Assembly: GCA_013397455.1 (NCBI GenBank)
Contig: VYZB01000119.1
Location: 1,923,079 to 1,987,078 of the forward strand
Reading direction: 5' to 3'
DNA: 64,000 nucleotides
DNA from: Crotophaga sulcirostris
Taxonomy: Eukaryota > Chordata > Aves > Cuculiformes > Crotophagidae
Shown piece by piece: positions 22,582 to 34,692 of the stretch. Every line of letters begins with the position of its first letter. Positions within the stretch are counted from its first letter, which is position 1. The notes under the pieces were generated by a model. It made no database searches, was not told the DNA's origin, and saw only the letters and a list, made by a program, of their open reading frames with translations. The position numbers and the translations under genes were made by a program.

Positions 22582-25500
22582 TCTTTGCTAGTGTTGTCCT
22601 TGCTGAAGTTCAGGTTTGGCTGGATGGCAGTCAGTAGTTTTTCTCAGGATATTTAGATCATATTGGCTATTTCTGTACATGACAGCAATGATATTGATTT
22701 CATCACTGCTAAGTGGTTCCATTTAGACTTGGCTTTTCTCAGTTAGCCTTTTGTAGCCACCTTGGGTTGTGACATATCTTTTAGATCCCTGGGAAAAGAT
22801 CTCAGCTGTATTAATCCCTTGTCTCTTACATGGCCAGTTTCCACTGCTAGAAGTATCATCTCCCTGAAGATGGAATGTGGCAGATGTCTGAATTGAGAAG
22901 TTCACATCTTCTTTACTGAAACAGCAAAACCTTTTTTCCTTGCAATTTTTCTTATGGATGTCAGCATTAAGTGATAGCTCTTGCTTCTCTGGAGCAGATA
23001 AGCTAAGAAGTTCTGCCACTGTTTATTTTGACTGTGTTTCTTGAGAAGCTAGGGAAGCCCTTCCAACAAACCTCCAATCCTCAAGCGTGTACAGCCCCAG
23101 GCATTTATTACTGTCAGTCCAAATGTCTTGATCCTTTCTACAGTTTCTCCTTGTTTTCTGACCCTTTTGCAGATGAGGATCTGAATGTGGAGAGGACTTC
23201 TGAAATGTTCAACTCCATTTTTGTTGGCTTGAAAGGAGCTAGATGTCTGAATCCAGCCAGACTATGTGCTGAGATAACTCGTTTGGCGCTTTGCGGAGAC
23301 CTGTGTTGGAGCAGGGTATTAAAGTCTGGACTGGTGGCTTCACAGTGGATCATGCTGCTCTCTAAAGAGACTGTTTAGTCATGCAGGCTGTCTCTAGCCC
23401 TTGATGAGCTATCTTCTATATTGGCTTTGCTTCTTCTTGCAGAACCAATTTTTGACTGTCTGGTAATAAAGTTTTTGCTACAGCTTGCCCTCTGCCCTGA
23501 TTAAATTGCTGATGCATCAGACATAAGGAAGGAGGCTGGAAATCTCTTTTATCTTACTGTATTTGCTGTACTGTGAACAGACTGCTTCAGATATGGATAG
23601 CGGAGTGTAGACAGGTAGTCTTGCTTGCAAAGCTCCACTATTTAACGACTGCATTGTGGAGAACCAGGTTAAAGGGAGTTCACTTTTAAGATTTGAGTGA
23701 TAATGCAGGACGCTTTCTCACAGCATTTTCCTTGCTCTGCTGTTAGATTCCTCTGTCTTGTTCTGTTGTTGACAGCATGCCCCTGGCTCTAATCACCTGT
23801 CTGCTTTCATTAACATGTCTTTATTTCTTTTTCTAGATCACCAGTAAAGATTGCAAAAATACAGCCTGCTTTTTGACCGATTTCTTGCCTTGCCCTAGTG
23901 TAGTTTTCCTCGACAGATTGGGGCTTTATCTTGTGATGTTATCCTGGTTTTTTTTTTTTTAATAACATTACAGGCAACTGTCAGTAATCTTATGTCCCAG
24001 CTGTTCTTGGCTTTGAAAATAAAATTTGAGAGACATTGTGCAGAAATCAAATATATTCCAGCTGCTTCTGTAATAATAAACAAGTACTTTTGTGACTAGC
24101 AGAACTAATGAAAACTCATTTCCTATGGCTTTGTGTCTCATGGTTGATTGGCTTTTTAACTAAATTATTCTACAGCTACAGTAGTGAAGTGGAGCTTTAT
24201 AAGACATCAGAGAATTCACAAGAAGCGGGGATGAGTTGAGGAGAGAATGTTTTGGTCATGAGAAGAGCTTTAACTGAGTTTATAACTAAGAGGGAGCTTT
24301 TGGGAGGATTCACAGCAGCATTAAAAATGTGAATAAGGGGTGGAATTTCTTCTGTCTAATAACTGCAAAGTTTGAGATGTTTTTTCCTGCAACCAGGGCA
24401 ATCAAAATGAGTCTTTACCATGAAGATTTCTTGATGCTTAATAAGGGCTGGGCTCACACTGATGTCTTACCCTCTCTCTTCACAATAACATCTTTTTTCC
24501 TCTACCAGATTGACATATGATGGATTTAGTAACCTTGAAGATGTCTGTCCAAGTGTATTACCATCAACAAATATTTTTACATGTGATTGTGGCTGAGGCA
24601 GATATAAGACACACTTGCACAAGGTTTGTGCTTTCACAAAGCTCCAAACTAACCCAGCGTGATTCAGAGGAAGGTTATGTGATCTTTACAATCAATCCAG
24701 TGCAATTACATAGCAGGTATTTCTTGGAGTGTATGTGTCAGAGGCCTTGAGATCAGTCTGCCCTGACATCCAGTTCATCTCAGGCTTTGCTGTTGCTTTT
24801 CACCATAACTGCTCTGCTCATCTTTCCAAGCTTCTACTTGAGTGCCCTTATTCATTGTCAGTTCTTCCAGCACTTCCACTCACAGTGTAACGGCTCAGAA
24901 CAAAGAATGTGCTTGTTGGGAAGTTGAAAAGTACTCAACTTTTGTCTAAAAGAAGTGGTATTTTGTACTATGGACTGACAGTCTTTTTAAAACCTGCCAT
25001 GTTGTCTTACAAGGAAAATCTTTGATTTGCTAAAATAATGGGACATTAATTGAACACTGTTTATCCTCTATGCATAAACTGAAGGCCACAAACTAATGGT
25101 TAGTTGGCTTTTTTTTCACTAGCTAGTCTAATACTTCATATTTCATGCCCATTTTCCACACATCTTTATTTTTTTTCCTTGGCTTCTCAGTGATATCCAT
25201 GAGCAGTTACTTATGTGAAGAATTTGCTAGCTGAGCTGCCGTGGGTGATGAAAAGCATGTTGGTTTTGGTGAAAGAATAGCTAAGAAATAAAAAATCAAA
25301 TCTGAAAATACTGATGTAAAACATATCAAAATCCTAGCTGCCCCAGGGAGTGAAATGCTCTGAAATCCTAGAGAGGTAAATTGTAGCACAAAAAGTGTGA
25401 GTGTCTTCCTTAACAACAGGCAAGCTACTGACCAGTGAGGCTGGCACTGGTTTCATCCCCTCCAGCAATTTGTTCTGTGTGTGTTTTTTTTTTTTTTCTC

Positions 25501-25808
25501 CTCTTCGTCATGTGAAAAGATTAGTATTGGCTTTGAGTCTCTTACCTCAAGACAGTGTGAAGTGTTGTATAAACATCTTGGAGTGCCTGTCTAACATCTT
25601 CTGAAAGGATTCTGGGCTCCTTGGCAGACATGCTTTGGCAGTCTGGCAACATAAATATTCAAGATAAAGGAATTGTGTTCACTGGTCACTGCATAAAACA
25701 CTTTTTTAAAGGGGCCTGAATTGTCATTGTTTCGTGCTTAGCCAGGTGATAAGAAGCTGCTGATAATTTCAGACGGATGTGATCTGTTTCCCCATATCAT
25801 TTAGTACT
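22582..25808. other. Gene-free DNA with an unassigned minus-strand open frame
   Basis: No transposon is recognised. A minus-strand frame at 22723-23019 (about 99 codons, no in-frame ATG start) has protein-like composition and is discussed under findings. T runs of 13-14 bases lie at about 23948-23960 and 25484-25497. The rest is plain AT-rich DNA. Confidence 0.5.
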
Positions 25809-25870
25809 GGACAGATATGGTTAGACTCAATGATCTGAAAGGTCTTTTCCAACGAAACGATTCTCTGATT
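25809..25870 (+). mobile_element. Old CR1 LINE 3' stub
   Basis: The sequence 'gatatggttagactcaatga' followed by 'tctgaaaggtcttttccaac' and 'gaaacgattctctgatt' matches a CR1 3' end whose consensus ends in '..aaacgattctgtgattct'. About 62 bases survive, with several substitutions. It belongs to another older subfamily than the copy at 22.5 kb. Confidence 0.82.
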
Positions 25871-28800
25871 TTTTTCTATACTGAACCAAGCCAAAAACAG
25901 TTTGAGCGAGACAGTAGAAAGAGTTGGGTCTGTCTCTGTTGCATTCTGACTATATTTCTGGGCTGTTTGAGGTTGTAACAGACAAAATTTATCCCTGTAT
26001 TTAAATGTGATTGATGAACACATCTCTGTGGGCTTTAACCCAGAAGTACATAGAGTGGTTGTCCCCTAAATACCTAGAACTGTGAAGAGATTTGGGCATC
26101 AAAGTTCTCCATTGGGCACTCAAATCCCTTCCCAGCTCCTGTCTAACTGTGGAGGTAAGCAGGGTTTCCTACTAACAGGGCCAGTAATACTGAGGTCTTG
26201 ACACTGCTGCATAGCTGGGAACCAAACCTGCATCTTAGTCCATGACAGTCTATCCCAGCCCAGGTTGGGTACAGCGCTCAGGCTTTCCCTCGCTTGCTGG
26301 TGCAGCACCTTGTGCGGCAATACTCGCTCTGTCTCATTGTCCCACTGAATATCTAATTATTATATGTGAAGTGGGACATGTTTAGCAGCTGAAATTGAGT
26401 GAGGGTGTGTCATATTGGCATCACCATTAGAACTGCCCTGTGTCTGCGCACAACTTATTTTTGAACAGTTATCCTGGTGCCTTAGGTCACTGTCATCAAT
26501 CTACTTTGGAACAAGAGGAACTCCCTCTTTAGGAACATTGGGTTTTTTAACTTTTTTTTTTGCTGGCAGTCTTCCAGCTTCCCTCCTACTTTGCGTTACC
26601 CTGCGCTTCACTTAGCCTGTCTGTGTAAACCCCAGCATGCTGGTTTGTTTTCAGCAGTTGTCATCTGTTGGTATGGATGCTTCCAAAGGAGACAACCTCT
26701 GATAGTTGCTTGTGGTAAATTCACACCTGCTTTGTGATCCTCCCCTACTGTGACTTCTGTGAGGATCTCTTCAGATGTTCAGGACATAATTACTCAAACT
26801 ACCTGGATTCCTCAGATGTCCAAAAGATTGCATTCCATTGATGGCAAAACAATACCTTTTGTAGGGGTTTTCTGAAGGCCTTTTCAGTTGTTGGAAATAT
26901 TTGCACAATTTAATCACTTTCCTCACTCGTTAGATACATCTCCCTAATGTCAAACTACTGCAGATCCCTATGTAACCAGAAAGCAAGTTGCTTAATGAAG
27001 GTAGAAAATTCATGGTGGCAAACTAATGGATATGATGGAAGAGGGACTCTAAGAATTTTAGTTTGACCCTTTCTTCTTGTCCAAATTTTTCTGTAGTTTC
27101 TGGTGAGTAGCCACAGTGACAAGCATTGTGGGATTGTTTTATTATGAAGTCCTGGCATTTATTCAGATGAACACAGCGTTGAGTGGCTGCAGTCATTTTA
27201 GAGATGGGGACTGGACGCTAGCATGACAATGTATGAATATGGACACACTTCTGTTCCAATGCACTCCTACTGTTCCGCAAACAGCTGTTGAGATCAGTGT
27301 GATGCTTCTGTATGCTTGAGTGTAAGAACATGATTAAGAACAATCCTAATGTTTAAGATCATGGAATAGTCTCAAGTAAGCCTTGGAAAACCAGGTTTTC
27401 CTGCTCTCCTAGGCCGCAATGCTACTTCTTGGGAGCTTACACCATTTCTTTTTTTTAATAAAAAAAGGCTTCTTCGTCCTTTAGATTTTAATCAGATTTT
27501 AAACTGAAGCAAATGCTAACTAATGTTTTTTAATGGTGTTCACCCAGATGATTGGTTTGTTCAGTCTCTGCAGCAAAAGTAGCTTTGTGAAGGGTGTTTA
27601 GTCACGCTTTATAATGCTGAGTCATGAAAGAAGTTTTTAGCAAGCTGAGAGGGGGCCACAAATGATGCTGAGAAACTGTTGTCATGAAACAGAACAGTCA
27701 TGTTAATTTTTGATTTATTTGTAACCTGGGGCAGGGAATCAATGTTTGCCAAAGGGAAAGAACATAATCAGTAGGGAAAGACACTTGCTTTTCAAACCTA
27801 GTGAGACTGTATTAAAACATGAGTAAAACAAAAAAAATTAAAAGCTATAAAAATATCTTGACAGTATAATTTTAATCTTAAAATTGGCAAAGCATGCAAA
27901 TGGATTATAATATGTTTAGCAATAATGGCTAAATGATTGATAACTTGGATTTTGAGTGATCTCTTTTTTGGTGTAGAGCAGAGAGAATGGGATAAATAAA
28001 TTTTAATGACAACCCATTACTATCCTTTCTTTTTTTTTTTCACTTTATATTTACCTCTATGGGATGTTTGTCTCAAAGGGAGACAGACAGGTCAGTGGTA
28101 GGCAAAGAGATAGGAGGAAGTTCATCAAAAGAATTAAAGCCTAGGGACAGGCAGGGAGAAAGATTTATGTGAGGTTGAGACACCTAGCAGAGCAGATGAA
28201 AAGAAAGAGGAAATAAAGGAACCTGTTCCAGCGACGCGTATTGTATGAAAAGTATTCTGGGTGACAAGTTTGCCAATTTAATTTCCGCATGCTTAGAAGG
28301 TGGTCCAGAGGTAGACAGGGTTCTGAAGAATGTGGGAAAACCCAAGAAGTGTCTTTTCATTCTTGGAACCATATCCAATCAAGGAGAACAACTGAAAAGC
28401 TTCCTTCAGAAGCTTTGCACCTTTTTCCAAATAGTTATCACAACATAGGTGTCTTACAAAGGTCTGGGCATGCTGCTTCTTAATGTCCCTTTGCCCGCTG
28501 CTCTGGATTATCTTTTTTTCTCCAGGGTTTTCCCTGCTCATTGCTATGTTTATTACTTAAGCACTCCATTGCTACTACCTTGACACAATTTCTTGTGAAA
28601 CTGTAATTTCCAAATGTTAAATTGGTTTGTTCCTGGGTTCTTGATCAGGCAATGGGAACATCTAATTATGGAAAACAGATCGCATCCATCCCCTCGGCAT
28701 GGGGCTGAGAAATGCAGCATGAAATATTTTATTATTGGTTGTTTTGGAAGACTTTCAGGTGCTTTCAGCTGCCCTATGCGCACAGCACAGAAACACTCTG

Positions 28801-31609
28801 AGCTATGTGGATGTTTCACCTGTGTTTCCTGCTGAGAAGCAATAAGCAATAATCCTGTTGCAATAACACCACCTGGTCTTGCAGGAAGAAGGCATTAATG
28901 GTAGTCACCTCTCAAAGACATGGTTAAAGCAGTTGGATGTGATAGCCCTGCTTCAGCCTGGATGGATGAGGCCATTTCACCCTTCGTGTGATGGTGGAAA
29001 TGATAGGAAGTTACTGTGTCAGGCCTGGGGGTATACACAGCAAGGCCAATTAAATTACACTGAGAGGACTGATGACAGCAGCCTGGGCACTGAGTTCTAT
29101 CTGTGTGAGCAAAGCTAATGATGAGGAAGCTCCAAGTGGTGAGCACAGCTCTGGGAAGAGGTAGAGGAAGAACTTCTCTGGTATGTGGGGCTTGTGGCAA
29201 AGACTGAGCAAGATGACTGAACTAGGAAGAAGCTGGTTGCTCTTGTTGGCTGTGTTGATGCAAATGGAATTTAGTAGGTTCTAATTACAATGGCACCATA
29301 AGAAAATTGTATAATCCTGTCTTGTGCTGAGATGGAAGAAACTCATAAGATAATGAGTGCTTACCTAAGTAATCACAGTTTCTTAGTCCTTTGCATCTTG
29401 AAAATCAGCTTACAGTCTAGGGCTCTCAATCTCCTTTCAAACACATGATACAAAGTTCTGCAGTGTGTGTAGGGGATGGCAGGGAGATTCAGGGGAGAAG
29501 GGAAAGCTCATGGGAGACGTTCCTTTCCATGGAGCCATGGATAAGAGGAGGAAGGGGAAAGGTTTCTATTCCACATAGACTGCACATAGGATATTTGCTT
29601 CTTCCTGATGCCTAAAATCCACAGAAGTCTCTGTGGAGAAGAGTGTGGCCTTTTGATATTCTTTCCAATAGCTGTGCACCTCTGCTAATTTTATCAGGCA
29701 CTTTGGAATGGAGATCCTGGATAAGTTCACAATGCATTGCTTGTGCATCTGGTGCTGTCTAGGTAATGCTAACTAACTGTAAGTGCCACTAAGAATTGAG
29801 CTTGTTTCTGTTCTAGCATTGAGAACCTCTCAAGTTTTTGACGTCATATCTGAACCAGAAATCTAAAATGTGAGTGGCAGGAATAAGGTTCTGTAGGTGG
29901 TGCAGTCTACCCCATGGAACTCATGTTACTGGGATAAAATAGAGGATTACACCATGCTTGTTTCCCACTTACTGTGATTTTCAAACATGGAGAAGTGCCA
30001 AAAATAGGGAGCTAGGCAGTCCAGAAGATCAATAAAAAGCATGCTGTGAAAGTGTAAATAGAAAAATCATGTATTATAGCAGCTTTACACAGTTCTAGTG
30101 TTGATAGTTGGGAGACCTTTAACACAGAGACTAAAATAGCTGTTAATAATTTTAATCAACTTCATTTCTAAAGAATGCACTAGTCATGAATAAGCCTTTG
30201 CCAAGGACTGGAACTGTTCAGAAGGTTTTGTCATCCTTTAATTAGTCTTGATAATGAGCCCTTATTTTAGAGGAAAACTTAATTTAATGGTTTTGGTACT
30301 GAATGACCTTGATGTGGTTAAGACGCTTGTCTATATGTGTGTGGGAAATACAAATAATGGAGGCTGTTTTTGGCTCACAGCCTGTGAGCCTCAGTAAGGT
30401 ACTGGATGTTACTTTAAATCTGCTTGCTTTGCAGGTCAGATTGAAGGATGCCTGAGACAAGCAATAATTTTTTTTCCCTGCCTCTGGGAGGTTGAACGTG
30501 CTGATTAATGCACCTCTCATTTTTTTCAAATGCTTGAATTCACCCTCCCTTTGAATTTTCTTTGTGGTGGTAGAAGCTTCCAGGATTTTTGCTAAGTAAA
30601 TGCCAAATGAGGACTATGACTCATCAGGGTCTGATAATTGAATCCAAATATGTAATTTATTTTAACTACAGCAGTTTTGAATGTGCTGCACAAAATTTCT
30701 GTAACATGTTGTTCCTGAGAGTGAAATTGCACTTGAAAGAATAAGGGCAGTTGTTAATGTTTGATGCCCTGCTTCACTGGGCAAATGTTAAAATATGTTG
30801 TATTTATAACTGTATGTATTGGTATCTGTAATATTGGTATTTGCAATATATAGGTATGTTTTCCTTCACATAAATTATTTGGTGTGTGTTTTTTCCTTTT
30901 AAACTACAGTTGGGATCTAAAGTCTGTTTTAGCATTTGCTCCATATTACATCTTTTTTTTTCAGTCCTAAACTAGCTCTTAAACTTCTTATATGAATTGC
31001 TTTTTTCAAACTTAATGGACATCTGGGCCAGATCATTCAACAACAGTGACTGGAACAGGTTTGAGTTGTAGAGAAAGCTCTTCACTGCATCCTGATGATC
31101 GTCTAATCTGTGAGAACAGAAAGCAAGCTGCTGGTTTACTGGGAGAGCAGCCTAAGAACATGGTACGTGGTGCATTGGGAATACCAAGTTGCTCTGTCGA
31201 GTCTTGCTATTAGTTTGTTGGATGGTGCATGAGTCACTTTATTGTTTTCTTGCCTCTGAACAGGGGATGATGCAGACAGCCATTTGAAGCTTGGTGATCC
31301 TTCTGATGGAAAGCTTTCTATAGCTGGTAGCTATAAAAGCTACTATTACTCTCTAAGTATTGTTAATAAGGCATTGCAGTGAGCAATTTAAACTGGACAA
31401 AAATAGTGGCAATGTGGGTGTCTGGGAGAAAAATGGAAGGAGAGGAAATAGGAGAGAGAGAGCTGGAACCATCCAGACTACATCTATGTTCTTCTATTTA
31501 AGGGAAGGTTACCAATGGTCTGAGAACTAATGGCCTGCACTAAACTGTCCCAACCAAGGGGACATTTTAGTGTCTACCCTGTGTTTAGCTCTACTTGAAA
31601 CCAACTTTC
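25871..31609. other. Gene-free DNA, long repeat-poor block
   Basis: About 5.7 kb without an exon or transposon I can recognise. The part around 27590-28020 is AT-rich but compositionally complex, and is flagged in findings as a possible conserved non-coding element. T runs at about 28030-28040 and 30952-30960 are the main simple-sequence features. Confidence 0.5.
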
Positions 31610-31775
31610 CACTAGTGCTTTATTGCACTGGAGGACCAGAGCAAGCAACTGGGAGTCAGGACTGAAAGTGCTACTTGAGAAACCACTGGGTGAGAGATGA
31701 ATATCAACTCGTCTGTGTCTCTCTTCACTTATTTACAAAATGGATATAATACTTGCTTGCAAGAACACCTTGTGC
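31610..31775 (+). mobile_element. MIR-type SINE relic, longer copy
   Basis: Two MIR blocks appear in the correct order. 'caactgggagtcaggactga' corresponds to the region 'cctgggagtcaggagacctggg'. Downstream, 'tgtgtctctcttcacttatt' with 'tacaaaatggatataatact' and 'tgcttgc' corresponds to 'tctctgtgcctcagtttccccatctgtaaaatggggataatacttgcctgc'. The order and spacing make chance similarity unlikely. The copy is in sense orientation, strongly diverged and inactive. Ends are approximate. Confidence 0.7.
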
Positions 31776-34577
31776 TTCAGCTTGTTGATCCTGTAGGGAG
31801 AAAGTTTACATCTTCATATCAAGAATGTGCTCTTGCTCTGCTTAACTAGGGCTGTACTGTATTTGAGCCCGAAGCGGCCCTGTTTTCTGACTATGGGGTG
31901 AATCTCCTAAACTGACACTAAACCACAGGTAGTACCTTCTCTGTGGGTGTGTGTAATCATGTGATGTGGCTGTGTCTCAAGTGCATCTAACACCTGAGCC
32001 TTCACCCTCATTCTCAGAATTTAAGTGCATAATCATGTGTCATCCCAGAATGTGGTGGCCAATATAATCTTAAATTTTGCCTGTTAATGCTACTCCTATG
32101 CCCTGTTTCTTTAAACAGAAGGTACTTTTCTGCCCCACTGAATCATGGCTGACATAGCTTCCAGCTGCTGGTGAACAGAGATATTTGCTGCAGAAAAGAC
32201 AGTTGTAGCTGGGGAGCAGGGATAAAATTTGGGTAAAAAAAAAAATTAAATTTGTCTAGACTGTACCTTTAAAAATTTTTTTAAAGCACATCAGTTTTGC
32301 TGTCTGTGTGCTTGTGTGCTTCCTGGCTGTGGATGAATGCTAATTAAAATTCTACCATTATATGTTTGAGCAACACCTGTGTTAGGCAGCAAAGGAATGT
32401 ACGGTTATGAAGAATAGAACGCTGCATTTCACCAGCTGTGAACCAGGGCCCTTTCTTATGCATTCATTCTTCCTGATCCCTCTTGATGCAGAAGAAAAGG
32501 GGGAAGAAAAAGCCTTAAGTAATAATCAGCCAAACCTAGAGCATATGTTAGGCACTGCACATGTGCTGTGTGTCTGTTCTCACAGCATCCCTCATTGACG
32601 TGCACTGTTACATTCTCAGACCACTGCCTTTGAACTTGTGCAGTGAAGCAACAATAATAAAATAAGTTTTAGTTAGTGCTGTTTTAGTGCATCATGTATT
32701 TACTTCTGCTGTAGCATGTTTTGCTCATATTCTAAATATTGTAAAGTTAAAATGAATCCTTTTGTGTCCATAAATTATGGTGCTTAAAGATTCAAATTTT
32801 GGTCCCTGCATATCCATAGCTTTAGATTTATAAACTCATAAAAAACTCATGCTATGTTTTTGTGATTTGTATCTGTGTTTTTTTTCAGACAAAACGCATA
32901 AATGGAGTACACTGTTCCCCAAGGACATCAGCTCTCTGGAAACCTATAAAATTGTTCTTGTGTTTAAGTGACTTTACTCTATTGCTGTGTAAAATTATAA
33001 TTTTATGAAGATGAATAGAAAACTTATAGATTGCATTAGGTCCACTTTGGAGTTGCGGTGCCAGCAGTTTACAACAGAAATGCAAATAGCTTGACAATCT
33101 TGAGACTTCTGGTCTGCCCTTTGCTCTATGGATTATCATCATGGCTCATTTCCATTTACTTTGACAACAGTACCTGCCACTGATAAATAGGTGAGTGTCT
33201 AGATTTGAGGGGAAACACTTGAATAAACAACATTGTATTTATACAAATTGTCCCTTGGGGGCAGAGTGTGGCTGTGGATATGCAAAATCCAGTTTGCTTC
33301 TTATAATCCATTACTGTTAATTTGTTGTTTTCTGTAGAAGCATTCATCTGGCCAAGAGAAATTATTTTTTTTCCTGTGTATGGAGAACTCTGAACTCCAA
33401 AATGTCAAAGGGAACAGTAAAAACAGAAGGGGAGGGGGAAGTCCCGACATAGGTTTTGAAGTCTGCAGCTCAGCCTTGTCATCTGAAGGGCAGCTCTGGA
33501 GCTACTGCCTCATGTCTATCTCTGTTAAGTAAAAATAATCTGTTAAAGTGAAGCCATGACAAGATGTTCAGAATTTTTCTAAGCTCATTAGACAGTGAGG
33601 CAGAGGGAACCCCGATGAAACTGATTATAGTGGAAGGCTCAGTCACAGGTCAGGAAGCTCAGTCTGCAAGGAAGTAGGACAGTAAAGCTGGAGGAACGGA
33701 TCATGTAGCATTGCAAACAGCCTGGTCACAGCAACTGCTACAGAGAAGGGAATTCAGAATGCAGAAGGTGGAAAACAGAAACACAAGTCCTACAAAAATA
33801 AAGTAGAAACCCTTCCTGGATGTTTTTTTGGATGTACTATGAACAAGGCCCACGTTTAAAAGATAATAGCCTTCCTCAAAATACGAAAATAGAATTCTTG
33901 TTTATGATACCAACTCTCTCCTCAAACAGATATCCCATTACATGGGAATTGATTGCAGGGTGCTTCCCCAGTTGTCTGGGACTTTGTGAACACAAGAGAA
34001 AAGGTAATTGTTTCCGTATGGTTACTGTTCTCTTGTACCTTGTCCGTGTGCAATCCATTTGGCTAAAGATGATTGCGGTCTGTCTAACCCAACTTGAGAT
34101 GATGCAGACACATTTACAGGACTATGGTCCTGGTGCTTCCTTTCTGATCTCTTTCCTCTTGCGTTTCCCTTCCAGCAACTTGCTCCTTAGAGCAGAGGAC
34201 TGTAACCTTTTATGTACTTTTATGTACCTGAATGTCAACAGCTAAAGTCTATGGAAATGAGGCTGCGTGTGAAGGACAAGCTGAGAAACTGGTTATGCCA
34301 CCTGCAGTAAGAAACAAGCACTGATGTGTTTATGGGTGTTTGTTCTAGACTGTCAGTAGCGTAGGTAGTCCAGGTTACCTGGGTTAGTAGCAAGAGTACT
34401 GCTGGCTGTATCTGATACAATACAGCCACTAAAAGCTGTAGCAGAATCAGTGTAGCCATGACAGAAAAGTTTGCCGGCAACAAGTTCTAGCGACTCATTT
34501 TCTAAGTCTCCTCAGGGTTTCCAGTAAGAGGCACGCTTACTTTGAACATATGGGTTCCAAGCACAACTACAGCTTCG
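31776..34577. other. Gene-free AT-rich DNA
   Basis: No gene or transposon is recognised. Simple features are an A run at about 32235-32245, a 20-base inverted repeat at 32267-32286 (arms ctttaaaaa / tttttaaag), and a double 'cttttatgta' at 34208-34227. A 141-codon + strand frame at 33820-34245 has no domain and overlaps a minus-strand frame. Confidence 0.55.
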
Positions 34578-34692
34578 AAGACTGGATGAAGCACTCAGTG
34601 CCATGGTTTAGGTGATGAGATGGTGTTAGTGTTGGCTTATAGGTTGGACTTGATGATCTCGGAGGTCTCTTCCAACCTGGTTATATTGTGAT
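34578..34692 (+). mobile_element. CR1 LINE, short 3' end (sublineage B)
   Basis: About 115 bases of a CR1 3' end, beginning inside the last codons of ORF2 at 'agactggatgaagcactcag', then 'tgccatggtttag', 'ggtgttagtgttggcttata' and 'ggttggacttgatgatctcg'. The signature 'aggtctcttccaacc' and a mutated tail 'tggttatattgtgat' close it. The 'gactgg' and 'gatgatct' states put it with the 45.7 kb copy. The altered tail suggests it is older than, or has drifted more than, that copy. Confidence 0.9.
34579..34611 (+). pseudogene. Last codons of CR1 ORF2
   Basis: Ten codons plus the tag stop read [10 protein letters not shown], identical in frame and end point to the other CR1 copies in the window. It is too short to encode anything by itself and marks the truncation point of this insertion. 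Confidence 0.8.

Noticed and set aside
28245..28448. 67-codon + strand open frame with protein-like composition
   Set aside because: Short, overlapped by two other frames, no family recognised and no clear splice sites.
29380..29410. 'cagtttcttagtcctttgca' as a MIR or tRNA-SINE piece
   Set aside because: The match is too short and the following bases do not continue the MIR consensus.
33820..34245. 141-codon + strand open frame
   Set aside because: It overlaps a minus-strand frame, has a T-rich DNA amino-acid profile and no recognisable domain. Its length is within what chance gives in 64 kb.
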